From: Methylobacter tundripaludum SV96
GTDB lineage: Bacteria; Pseudomonadota; Gammaproteobacteria; Methylococcales; Methylomonadaceae
Direction of reading: 5' to 3'
Length of the DNA stretch: 64,000 nt
NCBI RefSeq assembly: GCF_000190755.2
Contig: NZ_JH109153.1
Coordinates: 1,363,872 to 1,427,871, forward strand
The translations under genes were made by a program, and so were the position numbers. Shown here piece by piece: positions 46,542 through 55,739 of the stretch (its first letter is position 1; each line of letters starts with the position of its first letter). The notes beneath the pieces are model-generated. The model had not been told where the DNA came from. It saw only the letters and a list, made by a program, of their open reading frames with translations, and made no database searches.

Positions 46542-47738
46542 TCACTCAGCCCGCAAGGCCTCCAACGGCTCCAACCTAGCGGCTTTCATGGCCGGAGCTA
46601 CTCCGGCGGCTATGCCGATCAGCAATGAAACCATAAAGGCCGCAACGATATAAGTCCAAGCCAGCTCCACCGGCAAGGCGGGCAGCGCGGCATCAAGGAT
46701 TTGCACAATGGTTATGCCCAGCAACACGCCACACAGTCCGCCTGCGGCGCTTAGCGCCAATGCCTCGCACAGGAACAGCTGGAAAATGGTTCTGCGTTCT
46801 GCGCCTACCGCCCGCAGCAGGCCGATTTCTGAAATCCGTTCGGAAACGGCGATGGTCATGATGGTTAATATGCCGACCGAACCGACCAGCAAGGAAATGC
46901 TGCCTAGTGCCGCTACCGCCAGCGTCAGGATATTCAGGATGGAATCCAGCTTTTTGAGCATCTGGTTCTGGGTGACGAGGGTGAAGTCTTCCCTGCCGTG
47001 CCGGGCAATCAAGCTTCGTTTGATGGCTTTTTCTACGCGCTCAACTGCCGTATTGCTTTTATAGAGTAGGTGGATTTCCATCAGGCTTTCCCTGTCGAAA
47101 AGCTCCAGGGCCTTGGCGGCCGGGATGTAGATGGTGTCGTCCATATCGAAGCCGATCATCTGGCCTTTCTTTTCCATCACGCCGACGACCCGAAAACGGT
47201 CGCTGCCGATCCTGATGCGCCGGCCCAGCGGGCTGGCCGTGCCGAACAGCTCGGTCGCCAGTTTATTGCCCAGCACCGCGAAGGCGCGCGGATTGCTTTC
47301 TTCTTTAGGTAAAAAACGCCCGTTGACGACCTTGATTTTCCATATTTCCGGCACGGCTGCACCGACCCCCAGCACATTGGTGCGCCGTTGTTTTTCTCCC
47401 GCTTCAATACGCGCATTGCCTTGCACCATGGGGGATGCGGCAATGATGTTTTCCACTTTGCTTAAGCTGACAACATCGGCTATGACCAGCGGTCTAACCG
47501 TGCTGATCGATGCGCCCGACACGCCAAAGGTGGTGGTTTTTCCGGGATGAACGCTGATCAGATTGGTGCCGAACTGGGTGAATTCGGCCAGTACAAAGGT
47601 ATGAATGCCGCGCCCTATCGAGGTCAAAATCACCACCGCCGCAATGCCGATAATCAACCCCAATGCGGTCAACGACGAACGCAGTTTGTGACTGATGACC
47701 GTCCGGTATGACAATGAGAGGAGATCGGCGTAGCGCAT
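46542..47738 (-). CDS. MacB/PvdT-like ABC transporter permease
   Basis: 398 residues: an N-terminal span (SSLTALGLIIGIAAVVILTS) with the MacB-type segment IGRGIHTFVLAEFTQFGTNLI, a periplasmic MacB_PCD domain (about 45-235), and three C-terminal FtsX spans (LTLAVAALGSISLLVGSVGIL, ALSAAGGLCGVLLGITIV, AAFMVSLLIGIAAGVAPA). It forms the transmembrane part of a MacAB-type tripartite exporter with the ATPase and adaptor genes upstream on the same strand. A 270-base repeat-bearing gap parts it from the ATPase gene. Confidence 0.9.
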   Translation of the reverse strand: MRYADLLSLSYRTVISHKLRSSLTALGLIIGIAAVVILTSIGRGIHTFVLAEFTQFGTNLISVHPGKTTTFGVSGASISTVRPLVIADVVSLSKVENIIAASPMVQGNARIEAGEKQRRTNVLGVGAAVPEIWKIKVVNGRFLPKEESNPRAFAVLGNKLATELFGTASPLGRRIRIGSDRFRVVGVMEKKGQMIGFDMDDTIYIPAAKALELFDRESLMEIHLLYKSNTAVERVEKAIKRSLIARHGREDFTLVTQNQMLKKLDSILNILTLAVAALGSISLLVGSVGILTIMTIAVSERISEIGLLRAVGAERRTIFQLFLCEALALSAAGGLCGVLLGITIVQILDAALPALPVELAWTYIVAAFMVSLLIGIAAGVAPAMKAARLEPLEALRAE

Positions 47739-47836
47739 GTTTTACCGCTTTGCCAATGCGGCGACAGGGTTGGCTAGTTCCCAAGCTCCAGCTCTTATCG
47801 TTATACGCGAGTGTCTGTGGAACAGCGTCATTACTC

Positions 47837-47962
47837 CTCGTTCCCACGCGTTGCGTGGGAACGCAGTGTTGGACGCGCTGCGTCCCGTATATACAAGACA
47901 TTGTGCGTGACTCGCGGCGCAGCGCGCCTTGACTGCATTCCCACGCAGCGCGTGGGAATGAG
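47837..47962. repeat. 126-base inverted-repeat element inside the efflux operon
   Basis: The ends are near-identical inverted copies of about 31 bases, each itself a hairpin: GTTCCCACGC-GTT-GCGTGGGAAC at 47840-47862 and ATTCCCACGC-AGC-GCGTGGGAAT at 47937-47959. The middle is GC-rich and codes for nothing. It looks like a MITE/REP-type element of the kind scattered in methanotroph genomes. It lies between the ATPase and permease genes and could stabilise or end the message. Confidence 0.75.
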
Positions 47963-47967
47963 GTAAA

Positions 47968-47987
47968 ACTTCGTGTCTTCGTGGTGA
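47968..47987 (+). repeat. Copy of interspersed repeat ACTTCGTGTCTTCGTGGTGA
   Basis: The same 19-20 bases occur again, once direct and once inverted, around 53.64-53.71 kb. It directly follows the 126-base inverted-repeat element. Confidence 0.7.
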
Positions 47988-48009
47988 TCTTTTATATTTT
48001 GATTTCTCA

Positions 48010-48669
48010 TCATCCTATCTGCCCATCGACAATACGGATTTTACGCCGCGCTCTGTCGCCCAAATTCTGGTCATGGGTAATAATCATCAGCGTTACGCCC
48101 TGCCGGTTAAGCCCTTCCAGCAACTCGATAATTTCCTTGCCGGATTTGCTGTCGAGATTGCCGGTCGGTTCGTCCGCCAATAAAATCTCCGGGCGCATGA
48201 TCATGGCCCTGGCAATCGCAACACGCTGTAGCTGTCCGCCGGAAAGCTGATCCGGCCTGTGGTCGGCCCGGTCTTGCAGACTGACCGACGCCAGCGCTTC
48301 CTGTACCCGTTGCTTGCGTTCCTTAACCGCTACGCCCGCCAGTATCATCGGCATTTCGATGTTTTCAGCCGCCGACAACCGCGGAATCAAATGAAAAAAC
48401 TGGAACACAAAACCGATGTTTTCGCGGCGAATCTTGGCGAGCTCATCATCGTCAAGCTGGGTAACCGGCTGATCGTTTAACAGATACCGGCCCGAACTGG
48501 GCTGATCAAGCAGGGCGATGACGTTTAACAAAGTCGATTTTCCGGAACCCGACGGTCCCATCACCGACACATATTCGCCTTTTTCGATGGTGACGTTAAT
48601 GTCATTCAAGGCATGAACGGTCTGCTCGCCTACCTGAAAATAACGATGAATATGTTCCAGCCGTATCAT
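48010..48669 (-). CDS. MacB/LolD-type ABC transporter ATP-binding protein
   Basis: 219 residues: Walker [21 protein letters not shown] near residue 37, Q-loop FVFQFFHLIPRLSAAENIEM, signature DQLSGGQLQRVAIARAM and Walker [21 protein letters not shown], with H-loop ITHD. The glutamine-phenylalanine Q-loop and T-G-N-L-D are typical of MacB/LolD. The ATG overlaps the adaptor stop as ATGA, so the two are coupled. It powers the efflux set together with the separate permease gene. Confidence 0.95.
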   Translation of the reverse strand: MIRLEHIHRYFQVGEQTVHALNDINVTIEKGEYVSVMGPSGSGKSTLLNVIALLDQPSSGRYLLNDQPVTQLDDDELAKIRRENIGFVFQFFHLIPRLSAAENIEMPMILAGVAVKERKQRVQEALASVSLQDRADHRPDQLSGGQLQRVAIARAMIMRPEILLADEPTGNLDSKSGKEIIELLEGLNRQGVTLMIITHDQNLGDRARRKIRIVDGQIG

Positions 48670-49811
48670 TTTTGTACGCGGGCATAAGCGCCTGCAACCA
48701 CGCCTTCCTTGCCTACCGACAACACAACTTTATCGCCGACATTCAGGCCCGACAACACTTCCACGGCGTTCCAGTTGACCAGCCCAGGTTTAAAGCTGCG
48801 CTCTTCCAGCAAGCCGTCCGCCCGCATCACCAAGACCCGGTTATTTTCCAACACCGCCTCGGCAGGCACTCGGAGCGCTTGGGGTTTGCTGGACAGCAGG
48901 ACTTCAATGTCGGCACTGTAGCCAGGCAGCAAGCCTTTAAGGTCTTTCGGATCGGTTAGCTTAACTTCAACTTCGACGGTGCGCGCCTGCTTTTCCTTTT
49001 CCAGCACATAGGGAGCGATACGGCTTACCGTGCCGGAGCAGCGTTTATCGGTAAAGGCATCCAGCGACACACAGGCGCTCATGCCGGTTTTGATCTGCGG
49101 CGCATCCACTTCATCAATCGGCGCGGACACATACAAACAACTGACATCCAGCAAATCGATGGCAGGCAAGGTCGGAATGCCGGGCGGCGATGGCGTTATA
49201 AACTCCCCCAACTCGGCATTGATTTCAGCCACGGTGCCGTCGAAAGGCGCGAGAACCAGAGTGCGTTCGACAGCGGCCTGAACCGCATCGCGGTTGGCCT
49301 GGCTAACCGCGATGGCCTCAAGAGCGGCGGTGCAGGATGCCCGCTTGGCGCGGGCGCCGGTCGCTTTAATATCGACCTGTTCTTCAGAAATAATATGATC
49401 GAATTTTTGCAAACGCAACGCACGGTCTGCCTCGCGTTCGGCGCCCGCGCCAAGCTGACAGGCTTGTTCGGCAGATGCCCGGTTAGCCCTTATTTGAGCG
49501 TCCTGCAATTTGACCTGCGCTTTCAGATCCTTATTCCAGATCTCCAGCAGCAACTGATTCTGTTTAACGTTGTCGCCTTCCTTGACATGCAACTCGGCAA
49601 CCTGCCCGCCCGTTGCCGGCGCAAGGTAGGCGCGTCTACACGCTTTAACCGTACCGACGCGGGTATTGGATACCGTCGCCTTCACCTCGCCTTGTTCAAG
49701 GGTGACTATTTCAACATCGACAAATTTCGGCTGTTTGGTAAAAAAATAAACGGCAATAATCAACGCAAGGCCGATGATGATTATGAGTGGTTTTTTGCCC
49801 GGTAAAGTCAT
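48666..49811 (-). CDS. MacA/PvdR-like periplasmic adaptor (membrane fusion protein)
   Basis: The ATG at 49811 gives 381 residues (MTLPGKKPLIIIIGLALIIA); a TTG-opened extension to 49856 is possible but has no obvious ribosome-binding site. After the N-terminal span, the HlyD-family parts are the biotinyl-lipoyl-like module (AYLAPATGGQVAELHVKEGD), a coiled hairpin (about 95-165, QDAQIRANRASAEQAC), the second half of the lipoyl domain (LAPFDGTVAEINAELGEF), and beta-barrel parts to LSVGKEGVVAGAYARVQK. It links the inner-membrane MacB-type pump to an outer-membrane channel, which is not in the window. Confidence 0.9.
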   Translation of the reverse strand: MTLPGKKPLIIIIGLALIIAVYFFTKQPKFVDVEIVTLEQGEVKATVSNTRVGTVKACRRAYLAPATGGQVAELHVKEGDNVKQNQLLLEIWNKDLKAQVKLQDAQIRANRASAEQACQLGAGAEREADRALRLQKFDHIISEEQVDIKATGARAKRASCTAALEAIAVSQANRDAVQAAVERTLVLAPFDGTVAEINAELGEFITPSPPGIPTLPAIDLLDVSCLYVSAPIDEVDAPQIKTGMSACVSLDAFTDKRCSGTVSRIAPYVLEKEKQARTVEVEVKLTDPKDLKGLLPGYSADIEVLLSSKPQALRVPAEAVLENNRVLVMRADGLLEERSFKPGLVNWNAVEVLSGLNVGDKVVLSVGKEGVVAGAYARVQK

Positions 49812-49888
49812 AAGTTGAGTAGCCAAAAGTCGTTTTGGAGCGCCTATTAAGCCCAATCATCAGGCCGGCGGTCAACTTAAAAACAACA

Positions 49889-50866
49889 TTACCCGACAAT
49901 CACCAGCCAATCGGTCAAATAAGTCATTTTTACCGACAGATTTTTCCCCAAGACTTTCAGCATGTCGTCCGACTCACGCAAATTGATACGACCATTGATT
50001 TTGAGTTCTCGCAAGGTATTGTCCTTATAAACCACCACACCGGTTCGATAGCGGCGGATCTGATTAATGACGCTTTCCAGAGGGGCATTCTCAAACACCA
50101 GAAAACCGTTCACCCAGGAGGTGGCCAGCGCAGAATCCAATATCCGGGTTTCGCCAAGCCCGGCGGCACTAATCGATACGGCTTCGCGATCATGTAAAAT
50201 CTGCGGCTGTTTCAACGCGCCCCGGTCGCTCACTTCAACCCGGCCGGACACGACTTTGACTTCATCGCTACCGCTCTTTTCATGCACGAAAAACCGGGTT
50301 CCGAGTACGCGGGTCGTCGAATGATCGGCCTGGACAATAAACGGCCGGTTGGGATCGGGTTTGACTTCGAAATAGACCTCGCCTTTGAGCAGCTCGACCC
50401 CGCGTTGCGGACCCTCCATGCTGACTGCGATGGAACTATCGGTATTGAGCATCGCGGTGGAACCGTCATCGAAATAGACGGTTTTGCGTTCGCCCACTCG
50501 GGTCGAATAGTCGCTTTGCATCAAGATAGCAAGTTCGTTTCTAAGTAGAAAAGTTAAGGCCAGACAAGCCGCTATCGCCAGCGGTAATTTGAAATAAATG
50601 GATGCTGTTTTCTTTTGCGGTGCGATGCGGTGTTTTTGGGCGGCTTCGCCAAGCGCTTGCAGCAAACCGGCATCGCCCCACAGCTTACTGATTTCATTAA
50701 AAGTTTCGCGGTGCAAGTCGTCCTGATTCAGCCATAGAAGAAATGACGCCTTTTCCTCGCCAGAGACATTGTCGGCCCGTAGCCGTATAAACCAAGCCAC
50801 CGCTTGCTCGTCAATATCGTTATTAAGCCCGGATTCCAAACTATTCTTCTCGTTTTCCTGTTTCAT
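49889..50866 (-). CDS. FecR-family anti-sigma/transmembrane regulator
   Basis: 325 residues. A cytoplasmic sigma-binding part (DEQAVAWFIRLRADNVSGEE, FLLWLNQDDLHRETFNEISKLW, DUF4880-like) is followed by a membrane span (about 95-112), the FecR domain (STRVGERKTVYFDDGSTAML, GVELLKGEVYFEVKPDPNRPF, VRVLGTRFFV-type) and a C-terminal secretin/TonB short domain (LESVINQIRRYRTGVVVYKD). FecR proteins pass a signal from a TonB receptor to an ECF sigma factor. No receptor is seen; the likely partner sigma gene lies 5 kb away on the other strand. Confidence 0.92.
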   Translation of the reverse strand: MKQENEKNSLESGLNNDIDEQAVAWFIRLRADNVSGEEKASFLLWLNQDDLHRETFNEISKLWGDAGLLQALGEAAQKHRIAPQKKTASIYFKLPLAIAACLALTFLLRNELAILMQSDYSTRVGERKTVYFDDGSTAMLNTDSSIAVSMEGPQRGVELLKGEVYFEVKPDPNRPFIVQADHSTTRVLGTRFFVHEKSGSDEVKVVSGRVEVSDRGALKQPQILHDREAVSISAAGLGETRILDSALATSWVNGFLVFENAPLESVINQIRRYRTGVVVYKDNTLRELKINGRINLRESDDMLKVLGKNLSVKMTYLTDWLVIVG

Positions 50867-51222
50867 AGGTCACTACTCAGTTTATGCATAGAAAACTCCC
50901 CGTAAGCCGAAAGCAACACAAGCCATGGAAATTGTGTTTATCATCCGTAACGACTTGGCTGCCAAGAATAGAACGCGGATAACGCTGATGCTCATGATTC
51001 AATAAGATTTTTAGTGGTTTATGATTGATGTTCCTGGTGTTCAAGAAAAAACGCTATCGCAAAGAACCCATCGAACCCGCTCCAACAACCCCAACTGTTG
51101 TTCAAGGCAAGCCTTCGATTGAGCAGGCATAAATCGGTTAATCATCTGCATTTCGTTGTTTTTAAAATAACCTTGAGCAATTACCTTTATTTTACCTAAA
51201 TATTGTATTCCGCCCGTTTTTT
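50867..51222. other. Gene-free stretch between fecR and the acylase gene
   Basis: About 355 bases. A minus-strand frame of 86 codons (51041-51301) overlaps the acylase end out of frame and shows no ribosome-binding site or known motif, so I do not call it a gene. No palindrome or promoter of note was found. Confidence 0.4.
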
Positions 51223-53622
51223 TCACTTGCCATGCGGTTGTAACAATAACATGTGTTCCGGCTTTCCGGCTGTCAATGGCATCGATAAACCCTTGAGCCA
51301 ATAGCCCTGCTGATCCCGGTAATAAGGCGACAAGGGTTGGCCCGATTGGCCGCCGGGCATGTGCAGAATGGCGTCTTCAAAATGACCCGGCGAAACTACC
51401 AGCCGCTCGCTGGCTCCGAAACCCGGCCCCGCCGCGCGAACGCAGAAACCGCAACCCGGCAAGGCCTCGCGTGGCATATCCAGTAAATCGCTCAGTATCG
51501 GCAAGGCCTTGGAAAACGGATGCGACTGCTTGACCTTATTCTGTTCGCCCCAGTTCAATTCCATTAACGGCACTCCCGGATGCTGGGCTTGTACCTGCTG
51601 CAAACCGTGTTTCAATTGTCCCAGAATAAAATCGTCCCAGTTCCGGTAATGCGCCGCATCGGGCAATGCGCGCGGCGGCTTTTCGTTCAACAGGGCTTGC
51701 AACGGCGTATCGATATAAGTCCACGAATAGCTGAAATTTTTATCGGCGTCCCGGCTGGCCGACAAAAGCGGCGTAAATACCGCCTCGATCAATTGCTTGC
51801 GGAACTCGACCAGCAAGGCAAAACCCAGGCTGCCGGTATCGGCCCGGCCGTTCCAGGCCAGCAAATAGTCCCGCGCTTCGGCCAAATCCGGTTGCCTCGC
51901 AATCACTGCGGCGGTCAGGCTATTCAAGGCCAACTGCTGATAGAACACATAAAACTCGCTTTCGGTATCGAGTTGCAAATCGAACATGGCCCATTCGCCA
52001 ATCCTGGGCATTTGCGTCAGTTGTCGGGTAATCCTGTAAGCGCGGTAGCCGTTGCCGAACTGGTGGCCGATCACATACGGATAATTTTTGCCGAAACGGC
52101 GGTCGTTGGCCGATGCCAAAATGCCCTCGGGCGGGTCGATGACACGCGGCAAATCCTCAGGTTCCACATAACCGTTCCAGCCCACGCGGCCGTCCGCCCA
52201 TGAGCGACTGACCAAACCGTCATTGCCGAAGCGCTTGGGAATTTTGCCCATCACCGTCCAGGCGATGCTGCCCTTGTCGTCGGCCAGCAAAACATTCAAC
52301 TGCGGACCGCCGCTGCCGTTGACGATTGTTACCGCCTCCTCCAGGGTTTCGCCTTGCTCCAAATCAAACAAATTGAGGTTGAACGCATCGGCATCCAGCG
52401 CCGTCCAATGAATCGCCACCGGCTGATCCAGCAGCGGTTGGTTGGCGACAGGCCCCCAGCGGGTCTGCTTAACCACAATCTGCTTGGCTGCACTGCCTTT
52501 GACGATTATGGTTTCCGGATACTCGTCGAAGCGCTGCCATTGCTCGCCTACCCGGTATTGATCGGGATTGGCGGGATTGATCTCAAGCCGGACCAAATCC
52601 AGAAAATCGCCGGAAAGATTGGTCGCTCCCCAGGCGATATGCCGGTTGCTGCCGGCAATTAACAACGGCGTACCGGGCAAGGTCAAGCCTGCGGCATGCA
52701 CAGCGCCGTAATTCAGCTCGATGCGATACCAGGTATTGGGCACCGATATACCCAAATGCATGTCGTTAGCCAAAATGGCCCGCCCGTCCCAGGTCTTCTT
52801 GCCGCCGACCGCCCAGGCATTGGAACCGACCATTAAATCGGATTGCTGAACCAGTTGCGCCAAGGGGGGGGTATCCGACGACTGATGGGTGAGTGCCGTT
52901 GCCAAAGCCTCGACAGGAATCGCTTGCGCCGGGCGCAACGATTCGGCCTGTTTTTGCAGCTGTTCGGTGTAAAAATCGGTGTCCGGCGTTAAAAAACGCA
53001 TCGCGGCGTCCGGCAAGGTTTTTTCCATCACGCTCAGCATACGCTCGCCGCGTTCCTCACCGGCAGTCAAGTTCTCGCACATACCCAATACGACCAGCAG
53101 ACTGTCCTCGGGAGTCCAAGGCCCCGGCTGATAACCCAATACGGTAAACTCGAAAGGCAGTTTGCCGGACTCCGCCATATAGCGGTTGACGCCGTCGGCA
53201 TAGCTTTGCAGATACTGTTGATGGGCTGGCGGCAGTTTTGCCAGGATGGCTTTTGCCTCCCTATGAAAACCGTAGGTTCGGGCCCTGATGTCGCTGTCCA
53301 GCGCCATGTCGCCAAAAATTTCCGCCAAGCGCCCGGCGCTTTTGCGCCGCATCAGCTCCATCTGAAACAAGCGGTCGCGCGCGGTAACATAACCCAATGC
53401 CCGAACCGCATCGACACGGTTAGCGGCATTGATGACCGGCATGCCGTGCGCATCGGTCTGTACGCGAACTTCTGCCGTAAGCCGGTCCAGCTGCACCGTG
53501 CCGTCAAGTTGCGGCATGGACCGATGCATCACCCAAAAACCGCCGCCGAGGGCTATCGCCGCCACGCTCGCCAGCGTCAAGCCGCCATATAAAATGATTT
53601 TTCGAATCTTCACCATTGCCAT
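51223..53622 (-). CDS. Penicillin acylase family N-terminal-nucleophile hydrolase (PvdQ-like)
   Basis: 799 residues with an N-terminal signal/anchor (KIILYGGLTLASVAAIALGGGFW). The alpha-chain part includes GYVTARDRLFQMELMRRKSAGRLAEIFG. The autoprocessing site is SDLMVGSNAWAVGGKKT, where serine near residue 267 would become the N-terminal nucleophile. Beta-chain segments include LLIAGSNRHIAWGATN and GNGYRAYRI. The family cleaves amides such as acyl-homoserine lactones or, as PvdQ, the fatty acid from pyoverdine precursors. Its place beside a cyclic-peptide exporter, MbtH and FecR genes favours siderophore maturation. An ATG two codons later has the better spaced GGA. Confidence 0.88.
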   Translation of the reverse strand: MAMVKIRKIILYGGLTLASVAAIALGGGFWVMHRSMPQLDGTVQLDRLTAEVRVQTDAHGMPVINAANRVDAVRALGYVTARDRLFQMELMRRKSAGRLAEIFGDMALDSDIRARTYGFHREAKAILAKLPPAHQQYLQSYADGVNRYMAESGKLPFEFTVLGYQPGPWTPEDSLLVVLGMCENLTAGEERGERMLSVMEKTLPDAAMRFLTPDTDFYTEQLQKQAESLRPAQAIPVEALATALTHQSSDTPPLAQLVQQSDLMVGSNAWAVGGKKTWDGRAILANDMHLGISVPNTWYRIELNYGAVHAAGLTLPGTPLLIAGSNRHIAWGATNLSGDFLDLVRLEINPANPDQYRVGEQWQRFDEYPETIIVKGSAAKQIVVKQTRWGPVANQPLLDQPVAIHWTALDADAFNLNLFDLEQGETLEEAVTIVNGSGGPQLNVLLADDKGSIAWTVMGKIPKRFGNDGLVSRSWADGRVGWNGYVEPEDLPRVIDPPEGILASANDRRFGKNYPYVIGHQFGNGYRAYRITRQLTQMPRIGEWAMFDLQLDTESEFYVFYQQLALNSLTAAVIARQPDLAEARDYLLAWNGRADTGSLGFALLVEFRKQLIEAVFTPLLSASRDADKNFSYSWTYIDTPLQALLNEKPPRALPDAAHYRNWDDFILGQLKHGLQQVQAQHPGVPLMELNWGEQNKVKQSHPFSKALPILSDLLDMPREALPGCGFCVRAAGPGFGASERLVVSPGHFEDAILHMPGGQSGQPLSPYYRDQQGYWLKGLSMPLTAGKPEHMLLLQPHGK

Positions 53623-53641
53623 CCAATATTATGAAAAAATA

Positions 53642-53706
53642 ATCACCACGAAGACACGAAGGACACGAAGAAAAAACAGAGTGAAAACTTCGTGTCTTCG
53701 TGGTGA
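53642..53706. repeat. Inverted pair of CACCACGAAGACACGAAG repeats
   Basis: ATCACCACGAAGACACGAAG at 53642 and its reverse complement at 53688-53706 flank a 26-base A-rich centre, making a long imperfect hairpin between the exporter and acylase genes. A third copy lies at 47968. Confidence 0.7.
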
Positions 53707-53766
53707 ATCTTTCCTAGTTGCCGACTGCTACCGGCTTTTCCGTGGCGATAATCCGGCCTACTGAGC

Positions 53767-53791
53767 GGGACGGGGTTTGCAACCCCGTCCC
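53767..53791. repeat. 25-base palindrome GGGACGGGGTT-TGC-AACCCCGTCCC
   Basis: Perfect 11-bp arms around TGC. A related copy stands at 57004-57023, so this is a dispersed palindromic element rather than a simple terminator. It lies between the exporter gene's 3' end and the acylase gene's start. Confidence 0.7.
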
Positions 53792-53855
53792 TAACGTTTT
53801 AACCTAACTAGCTACGTTATAATCACCTCAAAAACACTTCGGACGGGGCAACATC

Positions 53856-55505
53856 TTAACTTATCTGGATTGACTGCTTGCCTGCCGTTGCCGGTTTTTC
53901 CATGGCCACAATCTGCCCTTCTTCCAGTTTAATACAGCGATCGGCCAAGTAAAAATACCGGTCGTCATGACTGATGACCAATACTGTTTTGCCCCGGGCT
54001 TTCAAGGCCGGTAGCAGCTCTGTATAAAATAAATGCTTGAATTCAGGATCCTGGTCTGCCGCCCACTCGTCGAAAACGTAAAAAGGCCGATCTTCCAGAT
54101 AAGCGACCAATAGCGCCAAACGTTTGCGCTGGCCTTGCGACAAATTCACCGAGGAGAACCGGCCGTTCTCGACCCGCACTTTATGATGTAAATGCAGACG
54201 CTGCAAATAATCGGCGATGAGGACATGATTTTTCTCGTTATCGAACCCATACAGCTCGTCAAACAAATAAAAATCCGAGAAAATCACCGAAAAGTTTTGC
54301 AGATAATCCTCCTTGTTACCGTCATCGACAGCCTCGCCGTTCCAGCGAATACCCCCCTGCTCCGGGGTATAAAGCCCGATCAGCAACATCGCCAGCGTAG
54401 TCTTCCCGCTACCGTTGCCGCCGACTAAAAACACCAGCTCGCCGGACTTAAAATCCAGGTCGATAGGCCCCAGGGTAAAGTTGCGATTTTCCTTTTCCCG
54501 ATGAAAACTGTGCGTCACGCCTTGCAGCGACAGACCGGAAAAGTTTGTGCAAACCTCGCGCTTATCCGGCGCATCGGCCTGAATCGCCTGATTTTTGAGC
54601 TGCTCGCCGAGTTGCCGGACTTTTTGTAACGACACCTTAGCGCGGCTAAAGACCGGTAAGCTGGTGGTAAGTATGCTCAACGGCGACATCATAAACAAAA
54701 ACACCAGCGTATAACCGCCGATCACTTTCTGATCGATCACCTGCCAAACCGGAAAAACATAGAGGATCACGCCTATAACCAGGAAATACAGCAGTTGCGC
54801 CCACTGATTCACCAATAAATAAGCCACAGCACCCCGAAAAGAATAGCGGCGATAAGCTTCGGCGCTGGCCGCCAGCGACTGCGCCATAAACGCATCGCTA
54901 CGCTGCCTATGCAATTTCAACTCACGGACGCCTTCCGTCAACGCCCTAAAATCACTGTTGAGCACATCATATTCCTCGCGCGCCTTGAGTACGGCTTTTT
55001 TCGGCCACTCTCTAAACAGACTGGAGCTCAAGACGCCGAATACAATCACCCCGGCCAAAACCAGCGCCAAGTGCCAGGATAACCAGCTCAGATAAGTCAT
55101 ACAACCGGCCACGACCGCAAAATTAATGCAAACCAGCGGCAATAATTGACTGGCATTGGCAATTACCGATATGTCCTCGGTCAAGTGAGCCAGTAATGCC
55201 GACTTGCCCAGCTTTTGCAGATAAGGATAAGGCGCGGCAAGAATCAAGCGGCTGATTTGGATGCGGAGATCGCAAACAATTTGAGCGCTGAGCCGATTGA
55301 GCAGATAATTCGATAGAAAACCGCTGGACAACACCGCAATAGACAAGCCGACAAACAGCCACGGCAAAAGCTCGGCATCCAGTGTATTCGATAATGTCGA
55401 ATTAATCAGCGCCACCAAAGCCGCGCTACTTAATCCGCTGATGATGCCCGCAAGCAATACGCCAACAACCGTTAGCCAGGAAGAGCGGCACAAAAAAACT
55501 AACAT
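53856..55505 (-). CDS. Cyclic-peptide export ABC transporter (PvdE/SyrD-like)
   Basis: 549 residues: six membrane spans in the first 290 residues, then an ATPase with Walker A VGGNGSGKTTLAMLLIGLY near residue 360. SVIFSDFYLFDELYGFDNEK, signature NLSQGQRKRLALL and Walker B RPFYVFDEWAADQDPEFK follow; the W-A-A-D-Q-D form is typical of the PvdE/SyrD group. AAAGGA lies nine bases before the ATG. PvdE moves the pyoverdine precursor to the periplasm, where PvdQ acts on it. The gene diverges from the ECF sigma gene; two palindromes stand between. Confidence 0.93.
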   Translation of the reverse strand: MLVFLCRSSWLTVVGVLLAGIISGLSSAALVALINSTLSNTLDAELLPWLFVGLSIAVLSSGFLSNYLLNRLSAQIVCDLRIQISRLILAAPYPYLQKLGKSALLAHLTEDISVIANASQLLPLVCINFAVVAGCMTYLSWLSWHLALVLAGVIVFGVLSSSLFREWPKKAVLKAREEYDVLNSDFRALTEGVRELKLHRQRSDAFMAQSLAASAEAYRRYSFRGAVAYLLVNQWAQLLYFLVIGVILYVFPVWQVIDQKVIGGYTLVFLFMMSPLSILTTSLPVFSRAKVSLQKVRQLGEQLKNQAIQADAPDKREVCTNFSGLSLQGVTHSFHREKENRNFTLGPIDLDFKSGELVFLVGGNGSGKTTLAMLLIGLYTPEQGGIRWNGEAVDDGNKEDYLQNFSVIFSDFYLFDELYGFDNEKNHVLIADYLQRLHLHHKVRVENGRFSSVNLSQGQRKRLALLVAYLEDRPFYVFDEWAADQDPEFKHLFYTELLPALKARGKTVLVISHDDRYFYLADRCIKLEEGQIVAMEKPATAGKQSIQIS

Positions 55506-55706
55506 AAAATATTTTCCTTTCAGCTCGCGTATACACTATTCGATGCGTTAGACGCTTCTCAGGCCTCAAAACCGAAGCAGGCCTGATAATAGGACGCCTT
55601 GAAGCCTTTTTAACCTCATCCGCCCCGCTAAAAAAAATACCGCTGAACAACGAAACCCGACATTGCCGCGAAGCAAACCGTCCACCTCGCACCTTCAAGT
55701 AACTAT

Positions 55707-55739
55707 GTCATATGACGCATTTTAAGTGTGTCATATGAC
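55707..55739. promoter_or_regulatory. Paired palindromic operator GTCATATGAC x2
   Basis: Two identical perfect 10-bp palindromes (55707-55716, 55730-55739) are 23 bases apart, about two helical turns. They lie about 200 bases from the exporter start and 420 from the sigma start, in a 650-base region (55506-56157) that otherwise holds no convincing gene. A regulator binding as two dimers on one DNA face is the simplest reading. It does not match Fur or a PvdS-type box. Confidence 0.6.

Noticed and set aside
51041-51301. 86-codon minus-strand frame overlapping the acylase 3' end
   Set aside because: Overlaps a well supported gene out of frame and has no ribosome-binding site or recognisable family.
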